64,000 nt of DNA from Bacteroidales bacterium. GTDB lineage: Bacteria; Bacteroidota; Bacteroidia; Bacteroidales; FEN-979. This document shows positions 9,480-17,320 of this stretch, in pieces; within the stretch, counting starts at the first letter, position 1; each line of letters opens with the position of its first letter. Location: contig JALNWG010000005.1 of the NCBI GenBank assembly GCA_023231005.1, positions 78,442 to 142,441 on the forward strand, written 5' to 3'. Position numbers and translations under genes: made by a program. The notes beneath the pieces were generated by a model. It was given only the letters and a program-made list of their open reading frames with translations, was not told where the DNA came from and ran no database searches.

Positions 9480-10277
9480 GTGCAAGCAGAAATATTTTCC
9501 AGTAATGAATATCACACCCATCCCGATACGCACAGATTCCTGGCAGACAGAATTTTAGTTAAATCACGATGGGTATTTATGTGGAATTATATCCGCATAG
9601 TATTTAAATCACGATCCTCTGCCATAAAAGGGAAATATGATTCTCAGGCCTGGATTGAATCGTCGCATAACATTTTTGATAACATTGAAGGTTGCGGAGG
9701 ACGGTTTCACATAACAGGTCTTGACAATATTCGTAATTCTATTGGACCAGTTATATTCCTTAGTAATCACATGAGTACTTTGGAAACCATGATATTTCCT
9801 GGGATTATCCAGCCAATTAAAGAAGTAACCTTTGTGGTCAAAGAAGAATTGGTAAAACATTGGGCATTTGGAGCGATAATGCGGTCAAGAAATCCAATTG
9901 TGTTAAGTCGTTCCAATCCCCGTGAGGATTTCAAGATTGTTATGGACCAAGGAAGCAAGTTGCTCACCCAGGGAATTTCCCTGGTCGTTTTTCCTCAGAG
10001 TACCAGAAGAATGAAGTTTAATCCTAAAGAATTCCATTCGCTGGGAACCAAATTAGCTATTAAAGCAGGCGTTCAGGTTATCCCTGTAGCCATTAAAACC
10101 GATTTTTGGGGAAATGGAAAGATTGCCAGTTATCTTGGCCCCATCGATCGGAAAAAACCGATATATATTGCATTCGGAAGCCCGATGCAAGTTACCGGTA
10201 ATGGGAAGGAAGAGCACCAAAAAATCATTGATTTTATTCAAACTCATCTCGAAGTTTGGGAGGCTGATACGCTGTGA
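9480..10277 (+). CDS. PlsC-type lysophospholipid acyltransferase
   Basis: 265 residues, GTG start. The acyltransferase core shows motif I as 'SNHMSTLETM', with histidine followed four residues later by glutamate (HX4E) rather than the usual HX4D, and motif III as 'VFPQSTRR' in place of FPEGTR. Later strands 'VIPVAIKTDFWGNG' and 'IYIAFGSPM' complete the fold. The family transfers acyl chains to glycerol-3-phosphate or lysophospholipids at the inner membrane; an amphipathic N-terminal stretch ('RWVFMWNYIRIVFK') could bind the membrane. The precise acceptor is not readable. The GTG is accepted because no closer ATG precedes the conserved N-terminus and a TAnnTTTG box lies just upstream. The GH13 gene follows 70 bases later on the same strand. 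Confidence 0.85.
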   Translation: MQAEIFSSNEYHTHPDTHRFLADRILVKSRWVFMWNYIRIVFKSRSSAIKGKYDSQAWIESSHNIFDNIEGCGGRFHITGLDNIRNSIGPVIFLSNHMSTLETMIFPGIIQPIKEVTFVVKEELVKHWAFGAIMRSRNPIVLSRSNPREDFKIVMDQGSKLLTQGISLVVFPQSTRRMKFNPKEFHSLGTKLAIKAGVQVIPVAIKTDFWGNGKIASYLGPIDRKKPIYIAFGSPMQVTGNGKEEHQKIIDFIQTHLEVWEADTL

Positions 10278-10347
10278 TCCTTTCTCCTCGTCCATTTAAT
10301 GGTGGCACTGAGGCCGGTATTGACAGAGAAAATAAAAAAACAAACCC

Positions 10348-11826
10348 ATGAATTCCTGGAGACAATATCCGGTCATTTACGAAATCAACACCTGGGTTTG
10401 GTTGAGAGAGTTAACTATCAAAACAGGCATTGAAGTAACACTATCAAATGTTCCGGAAAATATATTGGATGACCTAAGCGGCCTTTCAATTGACGCTGTA
10501 TGGTTGATGGGGGTATGGGAAAGAAGCCCCAGGGGAAAGAAAATCTCTAACCAAAATGAAGGAAACCTTCGTGATTTTCGACAGGCATTACATGATTTTA
10601 CATTGGATGATAATATCGGATCGCCATATTGTGTAAAGAGATATATGGTCGATGAACATCTGGGAGGTACTGTAGGGTTGTCAATATTTCGGGAAAAACT
10701 TGCTTCACGGGGAATTAAATTAATTCTCGATTTTGTTCCCAATCACCTGGCACACGATCATCCTTGGGTATCTGAATCGCCTGATTTTTTTATTCAGGGC
10801 AATTTCGACGATCTTCAAAAAGATCCCGCTACATTTGTTGCGATCGGCAATGCTATTTTTGCCTGCGGAAAAGATCCCTTTTATCAGGCATGGCAGGATG
10901 TTGTACAAATGAATGCTTTTCATCCTGATTTGCGGAAAGCAATCCTTGAAACCATTTTACAGATCGCGAATCAATGCGATGGAATCCGTTGTGATATGGC
11001 TATGCTGGTAATGAATGATATTTTCGAGAAGACCTGGCAACAAAAGGCAGGATCTAAACCCATGCTGGATTATTGGGAAGAGATTATCCCTGCTACCAAG
11101 CGACACCATGAAGGTTTCCTTTTCATCGCCGAAGCATATTGGGATATGGAGTGGAATCTACAGCAACAGGGCTTTGATTATTGCTATGATAAGCGGCTGT
11201 ACGATCGGTTGGAATCCAGAAACCCCGCAACCATTTTACAGCATATCTCCGCCCCCTTGGATTTTCAATCGAAGCTACTTCGTTTCATTGAAAACCACGA
11301 TGAACCAAGAGCTGCAGCAATTTTTAAGCCTTTTACAGAAAAAGCCTTAGCGGTTGCTTTTTCCACTTTGCCCGGTGCCAGACTCTTTCATGAAGGCCAA
11401 CTTGAAGGAAGAAAGGTGAAATTACCTGTATTCCTTTGCAGGAGATCCCCGGAACCAGTCAATTTTGCCTTGCAATCATTTTATTGCAAACTCCTTTCCG
11501 AAATCAGTTTACCTGTTTTTCATCAGGGTTGTTGGTCACTTTTTCAAACAAGTGGATGGGTAGATAACCACACTTTTTCATATTTGTTATCCTGGGGTTG
11601 GAAGGGTGAGGGAACAAGCTATCTCATCATCATTAACATGAGTGAAAAGGATTCACAGGGAAAGGTCAGGATTGATTGGCAGGATCTCAGGGGTAGCAAT
11701 TGGCAACTCGATGATCCATTTTCCGGACAATCGTATTTGCGTGAAGGATCAGAATTATTAAATCCAGGACTCTATGTCAGTCTCGAACCATGGAGTTTCC
11801 ATTTCTTCCGGGTTACCGCACCATAA
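10348..11826 (+). CDS. GH13 alpha-amylase family enzyme, cytosolic
   Basis: A 492-residue (beta/alpha)8 glycoside hydrolase with all four GH13 regions: 'DFVPNHLA' (I), 'GIRCDMAML' with nucleophile D216 (II), 'FLFIAEAYWD' with acid/base E262 (III) and 'FIENHDEPRA' with D318 (IV). A C-terminal beta domain ('SYLIIINMS...GSNWQLDDPFSGQSYLREG') follows. No signal peptide or membrane segment is visible, so it should act in the cytoplasm on alpha-glucans or small glucosides; hydrolysis and transglycosylation cannot be told apart here. No other glycogen or maltose gene is nearby. The stop overlaps the convergent M28 peptidase gene by 14 bases. Weakly linked to the upstream PlsC-like gene. Confidence 0.9.
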   Translation: MNSWRQYPVIYEINTWVWLRELTIKTGIEVTLSNVPENILDDLSGLSIDAVWLMGVWERSPRGKKISNQNEGNLRDFRQALHDFTLDDNIGSPYCVKRYMVDEHLGGTVGLSIFREKLASRGIKLILDFVPNHLAHDHPWVSESPDFFIQGNFDDLQKDPATFVAIGNAIFACGKDPFYQAWQDVVQMNAFHPDLRKAILETILQIANQCDGIRCDMAMLVMNDIFEKTWQQKAGSKPMLDYWEEIIPATKRHHEGFLFIAEAYWDMEWNLQQQGFDYCYDKRLYDRLESRNPATILQHISAPLDFQSKLLRFIENHDEPRAAAIFKPFTEKALAVAFSTLPGARLFHEGQLEGRKVKLPVFLCRRSPEPVNFALQSFYCKLLSEISLPVFHQGCWSLFQTSGWVDNHTFSYLLSWGWKGEGTSYLIIINMSEKDSQGKVRIDWQDLRGSNWQLDDPFSGQSYLREGSELLNPGLYVSLEPWSFHFFRVTAP

Positions 11827-13366
11827 CCTTTTTATTTGCCATCACACCATCTCCGGTAATGCTGACCACATATAATCCTTGTGCAAAACCAGTAAGATCC
11901 ATCCTCATTTGCTTCTCAAATGAATGGGAAAGTACTGTTTTACCCGACATATTAATTACCTGGCACTGTAACGGGTAATGTGAAGTTGATGAAATTTGAA
12001 GCTGTATTCCAGGAAACCCCGATAGTACCTTAATTTCCACAGTCGACACATTATTTTCCGAAACCCCGGAAGGATCGTAATATGGTCTTGCCAACGATAC
12101 TACCGAAGCTAATCCCGACTGAATAAGTTTACGGGCCAAAGCATAGCAGTTTACACTGGGACCAATAGTATCTCCTGAAGTATGAATGTAAGGACTGTAA
12201 TCAGGTTCATCCTCAAATGGAAAAATTCCCATATATCCATGTTCATTGAAGGAGGTATGATCGCTGTCGCCACCGGTAAGTCCGGTAAGATGATAAATCG
12301 GAAATTCCGGAATATAAATCGGAGCAACACCTGTATAAAAATCTACCAAAACCTCAGCACTGTTGGGTGCAATCAGATCGCTGTGGATTTCTGTTCCTGG
12401 TTTTTGATAACTGATCATATCCATATTAAAATACCCCAGAATGTTCATTCCCTGCTGCTCACAACGCTTTGCATATTCCTCACTTCCAAATAATCCATAC
12501 TCCTCAGCAGAAAATGCACAATAAATAATTGTCCGTTCAAATTCATATTGGCTTAAAATTCGTGCAACCTCAAGTACGCCGGCAGTTCCTGAAGCATTAT
12601 CATCAGCCCCAGGTGCATTACCATAATACGTATATGAATCATAATGAGCACCAAGGACGACATACTCTTCAGGATATACTTTTCCAATCTGAGTTGCTAT
12701 CACATTTCCGCTGGAACCGGAAGGCTGAGTTACAGGCTGAATTTCAACAGGGAATCCAAGAGCAACATATTTATCCTTGAGCCAGTTCTGTGCTTGTACT
12801 GCCTGCGGAGTTTTGCATTTACGTGTTCCATAATCCTGCAGATGCTGTATGGTTGAATCCACAGAAACTGTATCCACTTCATTTATATAGGTAAAAATTT
12901 CCGGAAAAGTATCTATTTCATACTGTGGAGACCGCTCGTGATGTATGATCCATCGCGAATCCTTACATATTTTCACCAAACCACCATGAACCCCGGGGTA
13001 GAAATCATCAGACTGTTCCTGAGAATATTTGATAAATGCTTTTTCACCATCGGCAAAAAGAACCGTTCCGGAATGTTGCAAATTGCTTACATATTGTTCT
13101 TTATCCTTAAATGGCAACCATGCCATCATATAGGATGTTCCGTTTATCCAGGGATTTGCATCGATAACCTGATAATTAAAACTTACCGGATCTGAATGAG
13201 AAGCGACAAGAAAATCCGGTCCCTGATAGTGTACTACCAAGCCTTTGCACTGGGTTATGAGATTTAATTCTCCGGGTGTATGATATTTAATCAGAATTAA
13301 TTCCTGAGTATATCCCGTCAATACCAAGAAAAAGAATAGGAAAACAAAGGTTAGTCGTCGTGCCAT
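11813..13366 (-). CDS. Secreted M28 aminopeptidase with T9SS sorting domain
   Basis: 517 residues. A signal peptide ('MARRLTFVFLFFFLVLTGYTQ') is followed by an N-terminal domain of ~170 residues and an M28 di-zinc peptidase domain: 'VLGAHYDSY' (first metal histidine), 'PGADDNASGTAG' (bridging Asp), 'AFSAEEYGLFGSE' (general base and metal Glu), 'YFNMDMI' and 'TGGDSDHTSF' (last metal histidine). The final ~75 residues are a type A Por sorting domain ending 'GVMANKKVMVR'. It is therefore expected to be exported by T9SS and to trim peptides outside the cell or on the surface. The convergent GH13 gene overlaps its 3' end by 14 bases. The peptidase at 14288-15895 is a paralogue without the sorting domain. 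Confidence 0.93.
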   Translation of the reverse strand: MARRLTFVFLFFFLVLTGYTQELILIKYHTPGELNLITQCKGLVVHYQGPDFLVASHSDPVSFNYQVIDANPWINGTSYMMAWLPFKDKEQYVSNLQHSGTVLFADGEKAFIKYSQEQSDDFYPGVHGGLVKICKDSRWIIHHERSPQYEIDTFPEIFTYINEVDTVSVDSTIQHLQDYGTRKCKTPQAVQAQNWLKDKYVALGFPVEIQPVTQPSGSSGNVIATQIGKVYPEEYVVLGAHYDSYTYYGNAPGADDNASGTAGVLEVARILSQYEFERTIIYCAFSAEEYGLFGSEEYAKRCEQQGMNILGYFNMDMISYQKPGTEIHSDLIAPNSAEVLVDFYTGVAPIYIPEFPIYHLTGLTGGDSDHTSFNEHGYMGIFPFEDEPDYSPYIHTSGDTIGPSVNCYALARKLIQSGLASVVSLARPYYDPSGVSENNVSTVEIKVLSGFPGIQLQISSTSHYPLQCQVINMSGKTVLSHSFEKQMRMDLTGFAQGLYVVSITGDGVMANKKVMVR

Positions 13367-13419
13367 ATTTGAAAAGGATTAAAGGTTAAAAAGACAGATA
13401 TTTAATAATTTTTTCCACA

Positions 13420-14298
13420 TCATTCTATCAAATTATCAGAAGTTATGATGGTTTGTGACATTGGAATCGTCATTTTCATCTGACCAGTCATTGCACAGGT
13501 CATATCTTGTTGTAACTTACTCTCTTTTGCGATAATCATTCCGAGTTTTGGATCATACCATCCTGTACCACTGGTTTCTCCAGACCCTTCGATAAAAAAA
13601 TCCATTCCCATGAGGTTCATCTTCCCAGTAGTTTCAGTTTTAGAAGTGAAGGATATTTTGCAGCAATCGTGCCCATTTTTTTGTTCCATCTGAACCAAAG
13701 TATATTCGAATTGTCCCTGATAAATCATACTCCCCTGCCCGATTTTAACGGTATCGTTGATCGGAGAAGTCCATTTTTCACCCATCCCTACAGAATGATC
13801 GGGAAAATGTAAAAAAAAGTCGGCTTTAAGGGAAGTAGTGTTCCCAAATCCCATCTTATTCAACGATTGCACAGAATCGATCACTTGGTTTTTAATCTGG
13901 TCTCCTAAAAAACTAATGGTTATTCTGTTTCGCTTTCCAACCAATTCCTTTTGGTCTATAATGGTATCGAACATACCGCTTTTAATCGATGATTTTATTG
14001 ATTCATAACTACAGATAAAAGTCATATTTCCATTTGCGGCCACCGAATCAATGACTATCTTTACGACACTTGAAGCCGATCCGGATGCATTCATTTCTTT
14101 TCCGTTAATCTCCTGCTGACTGTCAAATGTTGTGCGTGTTTTATATCGGTATGTCTCTCCTGTTGTATATCTGAATGTAAGGTTAATCTTATCCTGAGCA
14201 TTTAGACCAAGGAAGACAAACATCAAACTACAGACAAGAATTGACCGGAAAATTTTAAATTTCATATTGGGGAGGGAGCTAGGTTTACTATTTTTCAT
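13420..14298 (-). CDS. Exported DUF6263-like protein of unknown function
   Basis: About 292 residues if translation starts at the ATG overlapping the stop of the upstream peptidase gene (ATGAAAAATAG); a second ATG 33 bases further in (14265) starts the signal peptide core itself ('MKFKIFRSILVCSLMFVFLGLNAQ'). The overlap suggests translational coupling. The mature part is rich in beta strands: 'FRYTTGETYRYKT', 'MTFICSYESI', 'GEKWTSPINDTV', 'EGSGETSGTGWYDPKLGMI'. This layout resembles DUF6263, a Bacteroidota exported family of unknown role. No catalytic motif, lipobox or sorting domain is seen, so the periplasm is most likely. It probably forms an operon with the M28 peptidase just upstream. 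Confidence 0.75.
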   Translation of the reverse strand: MKNSKPSSLPNMKFKIFRSILVCSLMFVFLGLNAQDKINLTFRYTTGETYRYKTRTTFDSQQEINGKEMNASGSASSVVKIVIDSVAANGNMTFICSYESIKSSIKSGMFDTIIDQKELVGKRNRITISFLGDQIKNQVIDSVQSLNKMGFGNTTSLKADFFLHFPDHSVGMGEKWTSPINDTVKIGQGSMIYQGQFEYTLVQMEQKNGHDCCKISFTSKTETTGKMNLMGMDFFIEGSGETSGTGWYDPKLGMIIAKESKLQQDMTCAMTGQMKMTIPMSQTIITSDNLIE

Positions 14299-15895
14299 CT
14301 TTCTCTCTTGGATTGATGATTGGGTAATTGTGATTATCATTGGATATATACCAGGCAGTAAGGAAAGCAAGTCTTGCTACACGGGCAGCTTTCTGGGCAT
14401 TAATCTTTGCAGGCTCATCACTAACCTGATGATAATCGGCATGAAGTCCTGTAAAGAAAAATATAGCTGGAATACCCTTGTTGAAAAAATTAACATGATC
14501 ACTACCGCCCTCCATGTGGTCATCTTTACTTTCAACCAAAATCAAATTTGTGGACTTGTTTTGCATCCGGATGATTTTTATCAAGTCAGGGTTTTGACGA
14601 GCGCCGATCAATTCCAGAGAATCGGGATTGTTTCTGCTAATCATATCCAGGTTTAACATTGCCACCGTTTGATCTAGCGGAATGATCGGATCACGAACAT
14701 AGGTAGACGATCCCAGCAATCCTATTTCTTCTCCCGCAAAAGCAATGAAAAGGAGACTGCGTTTCGGTTTTTCAGGAATTTGAGCAAAGGCCTTGGCAAT
14801 CGCTAATACTCCGCTTGTTCCGGAGGCATTATCATCGGCTCCGTTAAAGATGGAATCAGTATTTGCCAGATGCTCTCTCAAATAACCTACATGATCATAA
14901 TGCGCTCCGATCACAACTACTTGATTTTTTAAAATGGGGTCTGAACCTTCCAGAAATCCGATCACATTTTTTCCTCCGATGGGCTTAGCTTCCAATACGA
15001 TATTCATCGTCATGGTTTTCCCTTTCAAGAGAAATGAATGGGGAACCATTTCTTTTTCAATCTCAATCTGTATGTTTTTCAAGGAATCAACACTCCCAAG
15101 CAGTGTATTAATCACTGATTCTCCGACCTGTACAACAGGTATATTTTCAGTCAGGCTTTTGCAATTCCCCATCGGAAGAATATTCCATGGAAGCGTTCTT
15201 GATAAAGATGGCCAGGGGGATCCTCTGGGTTTTAAAGAGGAATATTGCAAAGGACCGGAAACCACAATCATGCCAATGGCACCATGTTTCATCGCCTGGA
15301 GCATTTTTTCCATAATGCCGGTATGTTGTGCAAAAACATCCCCATAAAATATTTTGTGTGAAGTATCTTCTTTTCCTGGCTCCTGACGCAAGACAAGCAC
15401 AATTTTCCCCTTTACATCTACATTTTCGTAATCATCATAATGGCACTCCGGAGCTGTAATCCCATAACCGGCGAAAACGATCTCCCCTTCAATCTGTTTA
15501 CTCCCACTAAAATCATAAGGAACAAAATCTGTTTTTAAAAAAAATTTCTCCGAATCAAGTCCATGACCTACTGAAATAAAGTTACCGCTCCCCAGATCAA
15601 AATTACAGTATGAAAGATCCTGGAAATAAGAACCATGTATGGACTTCAATCCAAAAGTCTGGAATTTTCCTGCGATGAAGTTGGCGGCAATATCTAAACC
15701 GGGACTGGGTGTTTCGCGGCCTTTTAAAGAATCTGATGCCAGAAAGTCAATCGATTGCCGAATAAATTCCGGGGTGATAATTTGATTGATTTGTTTTACG
15801 ATATCAGACTGGGCATTAGAATGATGCGGGGTCAGAATCATCAAAAAAAACAAACAAATCAAAAGAAAAATACGATGAAAACTAAATAATTTCAT
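14288..15895 (-). CDS. Exported M28 family peptidase with PA domain insert
   Basis: 535 residues with a signal peptide ('MKLFSFHRIFLLICLFFLMILTPHHSNAQ'). A protease-associated (PA) region spans about 130-260 ('EIVFAGYGITAPECHYDDYENVDVKGKIVLV' style, interrupted by the loop with 'KHGAIGMIVVSGP'). The M28 zinc site follows: 'VVIGAHYDHVGY', 'FNGADDNASGTSG', 'FAGEEIGLLGSS', 'LNLDMISRN', 'EGGSDHVNFFN'. There is no C-terminal sorting domain, so unlike its neighbour at 11.8-13.4 kb it should stay in the periplasm or be anchored in another way. Aminopeptidase activity is the family norm. The stop overlaps the chosen start of the DUF6263-like gene. Confidence 0.92.
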   Translation of the reverse strand: MKLFSFHRIFLLICLFFLMILTPHHSNAQSDIVKQINQIITPEFIRQSIDFLASDSLKGRETPSPGLDIAANFIAGKFQTFGLKSIHGSYFQDLSYCNFDLGSGNFISVGHGLDSEKFFLKTDFVPYDFSGSKQIEGEIVFAGYGITAPECHYDDYENVDVKGKIVLVLRQEPGKEDTSHKIFYGDVFAQHTGIMEKMLQAMKHGAIGMIVVSGPLQYSSLKPRGSPWPSLSRTLPWNILPMGNCKSLTENIPVVQVGESVINTLLGSVDSLKNIQIEIEKEMVPHSFLLKGKTMTMNIVLEAKPIGGKNVIGFLEGSDPILKNQVVVIGAHYDHVGYLREHLANTDSIFNGADDNASGTSGVLAIAKAFAQIPEKPKRSLLFIAFAGEEIGLLGSSTYVRDPIIPLDQTVAMLNLDMISRNNPDSLELIGARQNPDLIKIIRMQNKSTNLILVESKDDHMEGGSDHVNFFNKGIPAIFFFTGLHADYHQVSDEPAKINAQKAARVARLAFLTAWYISNDNHNYPIINPREKDEK

Positions 15896-16026
15896 CTGTA
15901 AAATATTAGAATTAAAATTCCATCCCCTGAAGATTTTTTTGGTTTTTCCAGAATCTCCAGAAAGATCGGGAAATTTTAGCGATTTTTCTTTCTTTGAATT
16001 TTTATCAAATTTAAAAGAAAAATACG

Positions 16027-16063
16027 AAAAGAGCCGGTACTTTATTCAAATACCGGCTCTTTT
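16027..16063 (-). terminator. Rho-independent terminator of the bamA-ompH cluster
   Basis: A perfect 13-bp stem (16027-16039 with 16051-16063) around an 11-base loop, with a GC core 'gagccggta' and T-runs on both sides. It lies 17 bases after the stop of the last ompH gene on the minus strand. Its symmetry means it could also work on the plus strand, where nothing reads into it. Confidence 0.9.
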
Positions 16064-16080
16064 ACAAAAAAAAGTTCCTA

Positions 16081-16599
16081 TTACTGGATACTCAGCTTTT
16101 TCTTCACAAGTAACATTACATCATCTGATTCATCTTTAAAGATGACAACATCCTCAATGGCATTCAACACATAAGTGAATTTATTTTCTTTGGCAACGTC
16201 CTTAATAGCCGTTTTTGCCTTTTCAATAAATGGAGCTACCAGTTCTTGTTGTTTTGCTTGCAAATCTTGTTGTGCTTTTTGTTGGAAAGCATCAATACGT
16301 GCCTGTAAATCAGAAAGTTCCTTTTCTTTTGTTTGTTTGATCAGATCCGACATACCGGAAGCCTGGGATTGATAATCCTGATATTTGTTCTCAAATTCTG
16401 CCTTCATGGCATCCATTTGATCCGACAATGTCTTTTGGTATGTTTGTAACTTGATTTTTACTGAATCAATTCCCGGCATGGCAGCCAACAGTGAATTAAA
16501 ATCAATATAACCGATTTTAACAGGATTCTGGGCTTGGGATGCAAAGGAGCAACTTAAAAATAAAACCACAAGGGTGATAAGCTTTGCTATTCTTTTCAT
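16081..16599 (-). CDS. OmpH/Skp family periplasmic chaperone (second copy)
   Basis: 172 residues. The start is set at the ATG of 'MKRIAKLITLVVLFLSCSFASQAQ'; a TTG two codons upstream is less likely. After the signal peptide, 'VKIGYIDFNSLLAAMPG' is the standard OmpH strand and a long coiled coil follows ('DQMDAMKAEFENKYQDYQSQ', 'KQTKEKELSDLQARIDAFQQ'), ending with the C-terminal strand ('FTYVLNAIEDVVIFKDESDDV'). Skp-like trimers hold unfolded outer-membrane proteins in the periplasm and deliver them to BamA, whose gene is two genes upstream. Tandem ompH copies behind bamA are common in Bacteroidota. A strong terminator follows. Confidence 0.9.
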   Translation of the reverse strand: MKRIAKLITLVVLFLSCSFASQAQNPVKIGYIDFNSLLAAMPGIDSVKIKLQTYQKTLSDQMDAMKAEFENKYQDYQSQASGMSDLIKQTKEKELSDLQARIDAFQQKAQQDLQAKQQELVAPFIEKAKTAIKDVAKENKFTYVLNAIEDVVIFKDESDDVMLLVKKKLSIQ

Positions 16600-16673
16600 T
16601 TTCAACGATTAAAGGGTTAATACTATATACAAGAAGTGCAAATTTACAATTTTTTTTATTCAAACAATCACGA

Positions 16674-17279
16674 CTATGGGTTTTTCCTGATTTCTTTGGA
16701 TTCATTGCCTCCGCCACCTGTTCCGCTTCCGGCAGGAGCGGCTTTTCCTTTTCCTTTTCTACCGCTAAGACTTGCACCCATGTTATCCAGAACTTCATCA
16801 CTGATATCGTATTTCGGGTTGGCATACATCATAGTCAAACTTCCACCTTTATCGAAAATGACGGCGTAATTGTTGTTGGTAGCAATTTCCTGGATGGCAT
16901 TATAGATCTTTTCCTGGATTGGTTTCACCAACTCCTGGCGTTTTTTGAACAAATCACCATCCTTTCCAAAACGATTCCGTTGTAAGTTTTTTGCTTCCTT
17001 TTCCTTGTCCACGATCTCTTGTTCCTTTTTCTTTTTCATATCATCCGGGAGAAGTACCGATTGTGTCTGGTAATCCTTGTACATTTTATCCACTTCTGCA
17101 AATTTTCCCTCGATCTCCTTCTGCCATGTCACAGAAAGTTCATCAAGCTGAGCTTGTGCTTCAGCAAATTCCGGAATATTATCCAGGATATATTGGGTAT
17201 CAACATAAGCAAATTTCTGTGCATGCAACAGGGTTATTGAACCAATAACCACCATCATTGTTAGAAAAATCTTTTTCAT
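16674..17279 (-). CDS. OmpH/Skp family periplasmic chaperone (first copy)
   Basis: 201 residues with a signal peptide ('MKKIFLTMMVVIGSITLLHAQ'), the strand 'KFAYVDTQYILDNIPEF', a charged coiled coil from about 45 to 135, and a closing strand 'YAVIFDKGGSLTMMYAN'. Compared with the second copy it carries an extra C-terminal tail of ~30 residues rich in Gly, Ala, Lys and Ser ('GRKGKGKAAPAGSGTGGGG'), likely disordered. The role inferred from family and position, directly after bamA, is chaperoning of outer-membrane proteins. It is 41 bases downstream of bamA and 74 bases upstream of the second ompH. Confidence 0.9.
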   Translation of the reverse strand: MKKIFLTMMVVIGSITLLHAQKFAYVDTQYILDNIPEFAEAQAQLDELSVTWQKEIEGKFAEVDKMYKDYQTQSVLLPDDMKKKKEQEIVDKEKEAKNLQRNRFGKDGDLFKKRQELVKPIQEKIYNAIQEIATNNNYAVIFDKGGSLTMMYANPKYDISDEVLDNMGASLSGRKGKGKAAPAGSGTGGGGNESKEIRKNP

Positions 17280-17320
17280 AATTTTTTAAATTTCAATATT
17301 TCACCATTTCGTTATTTTAT

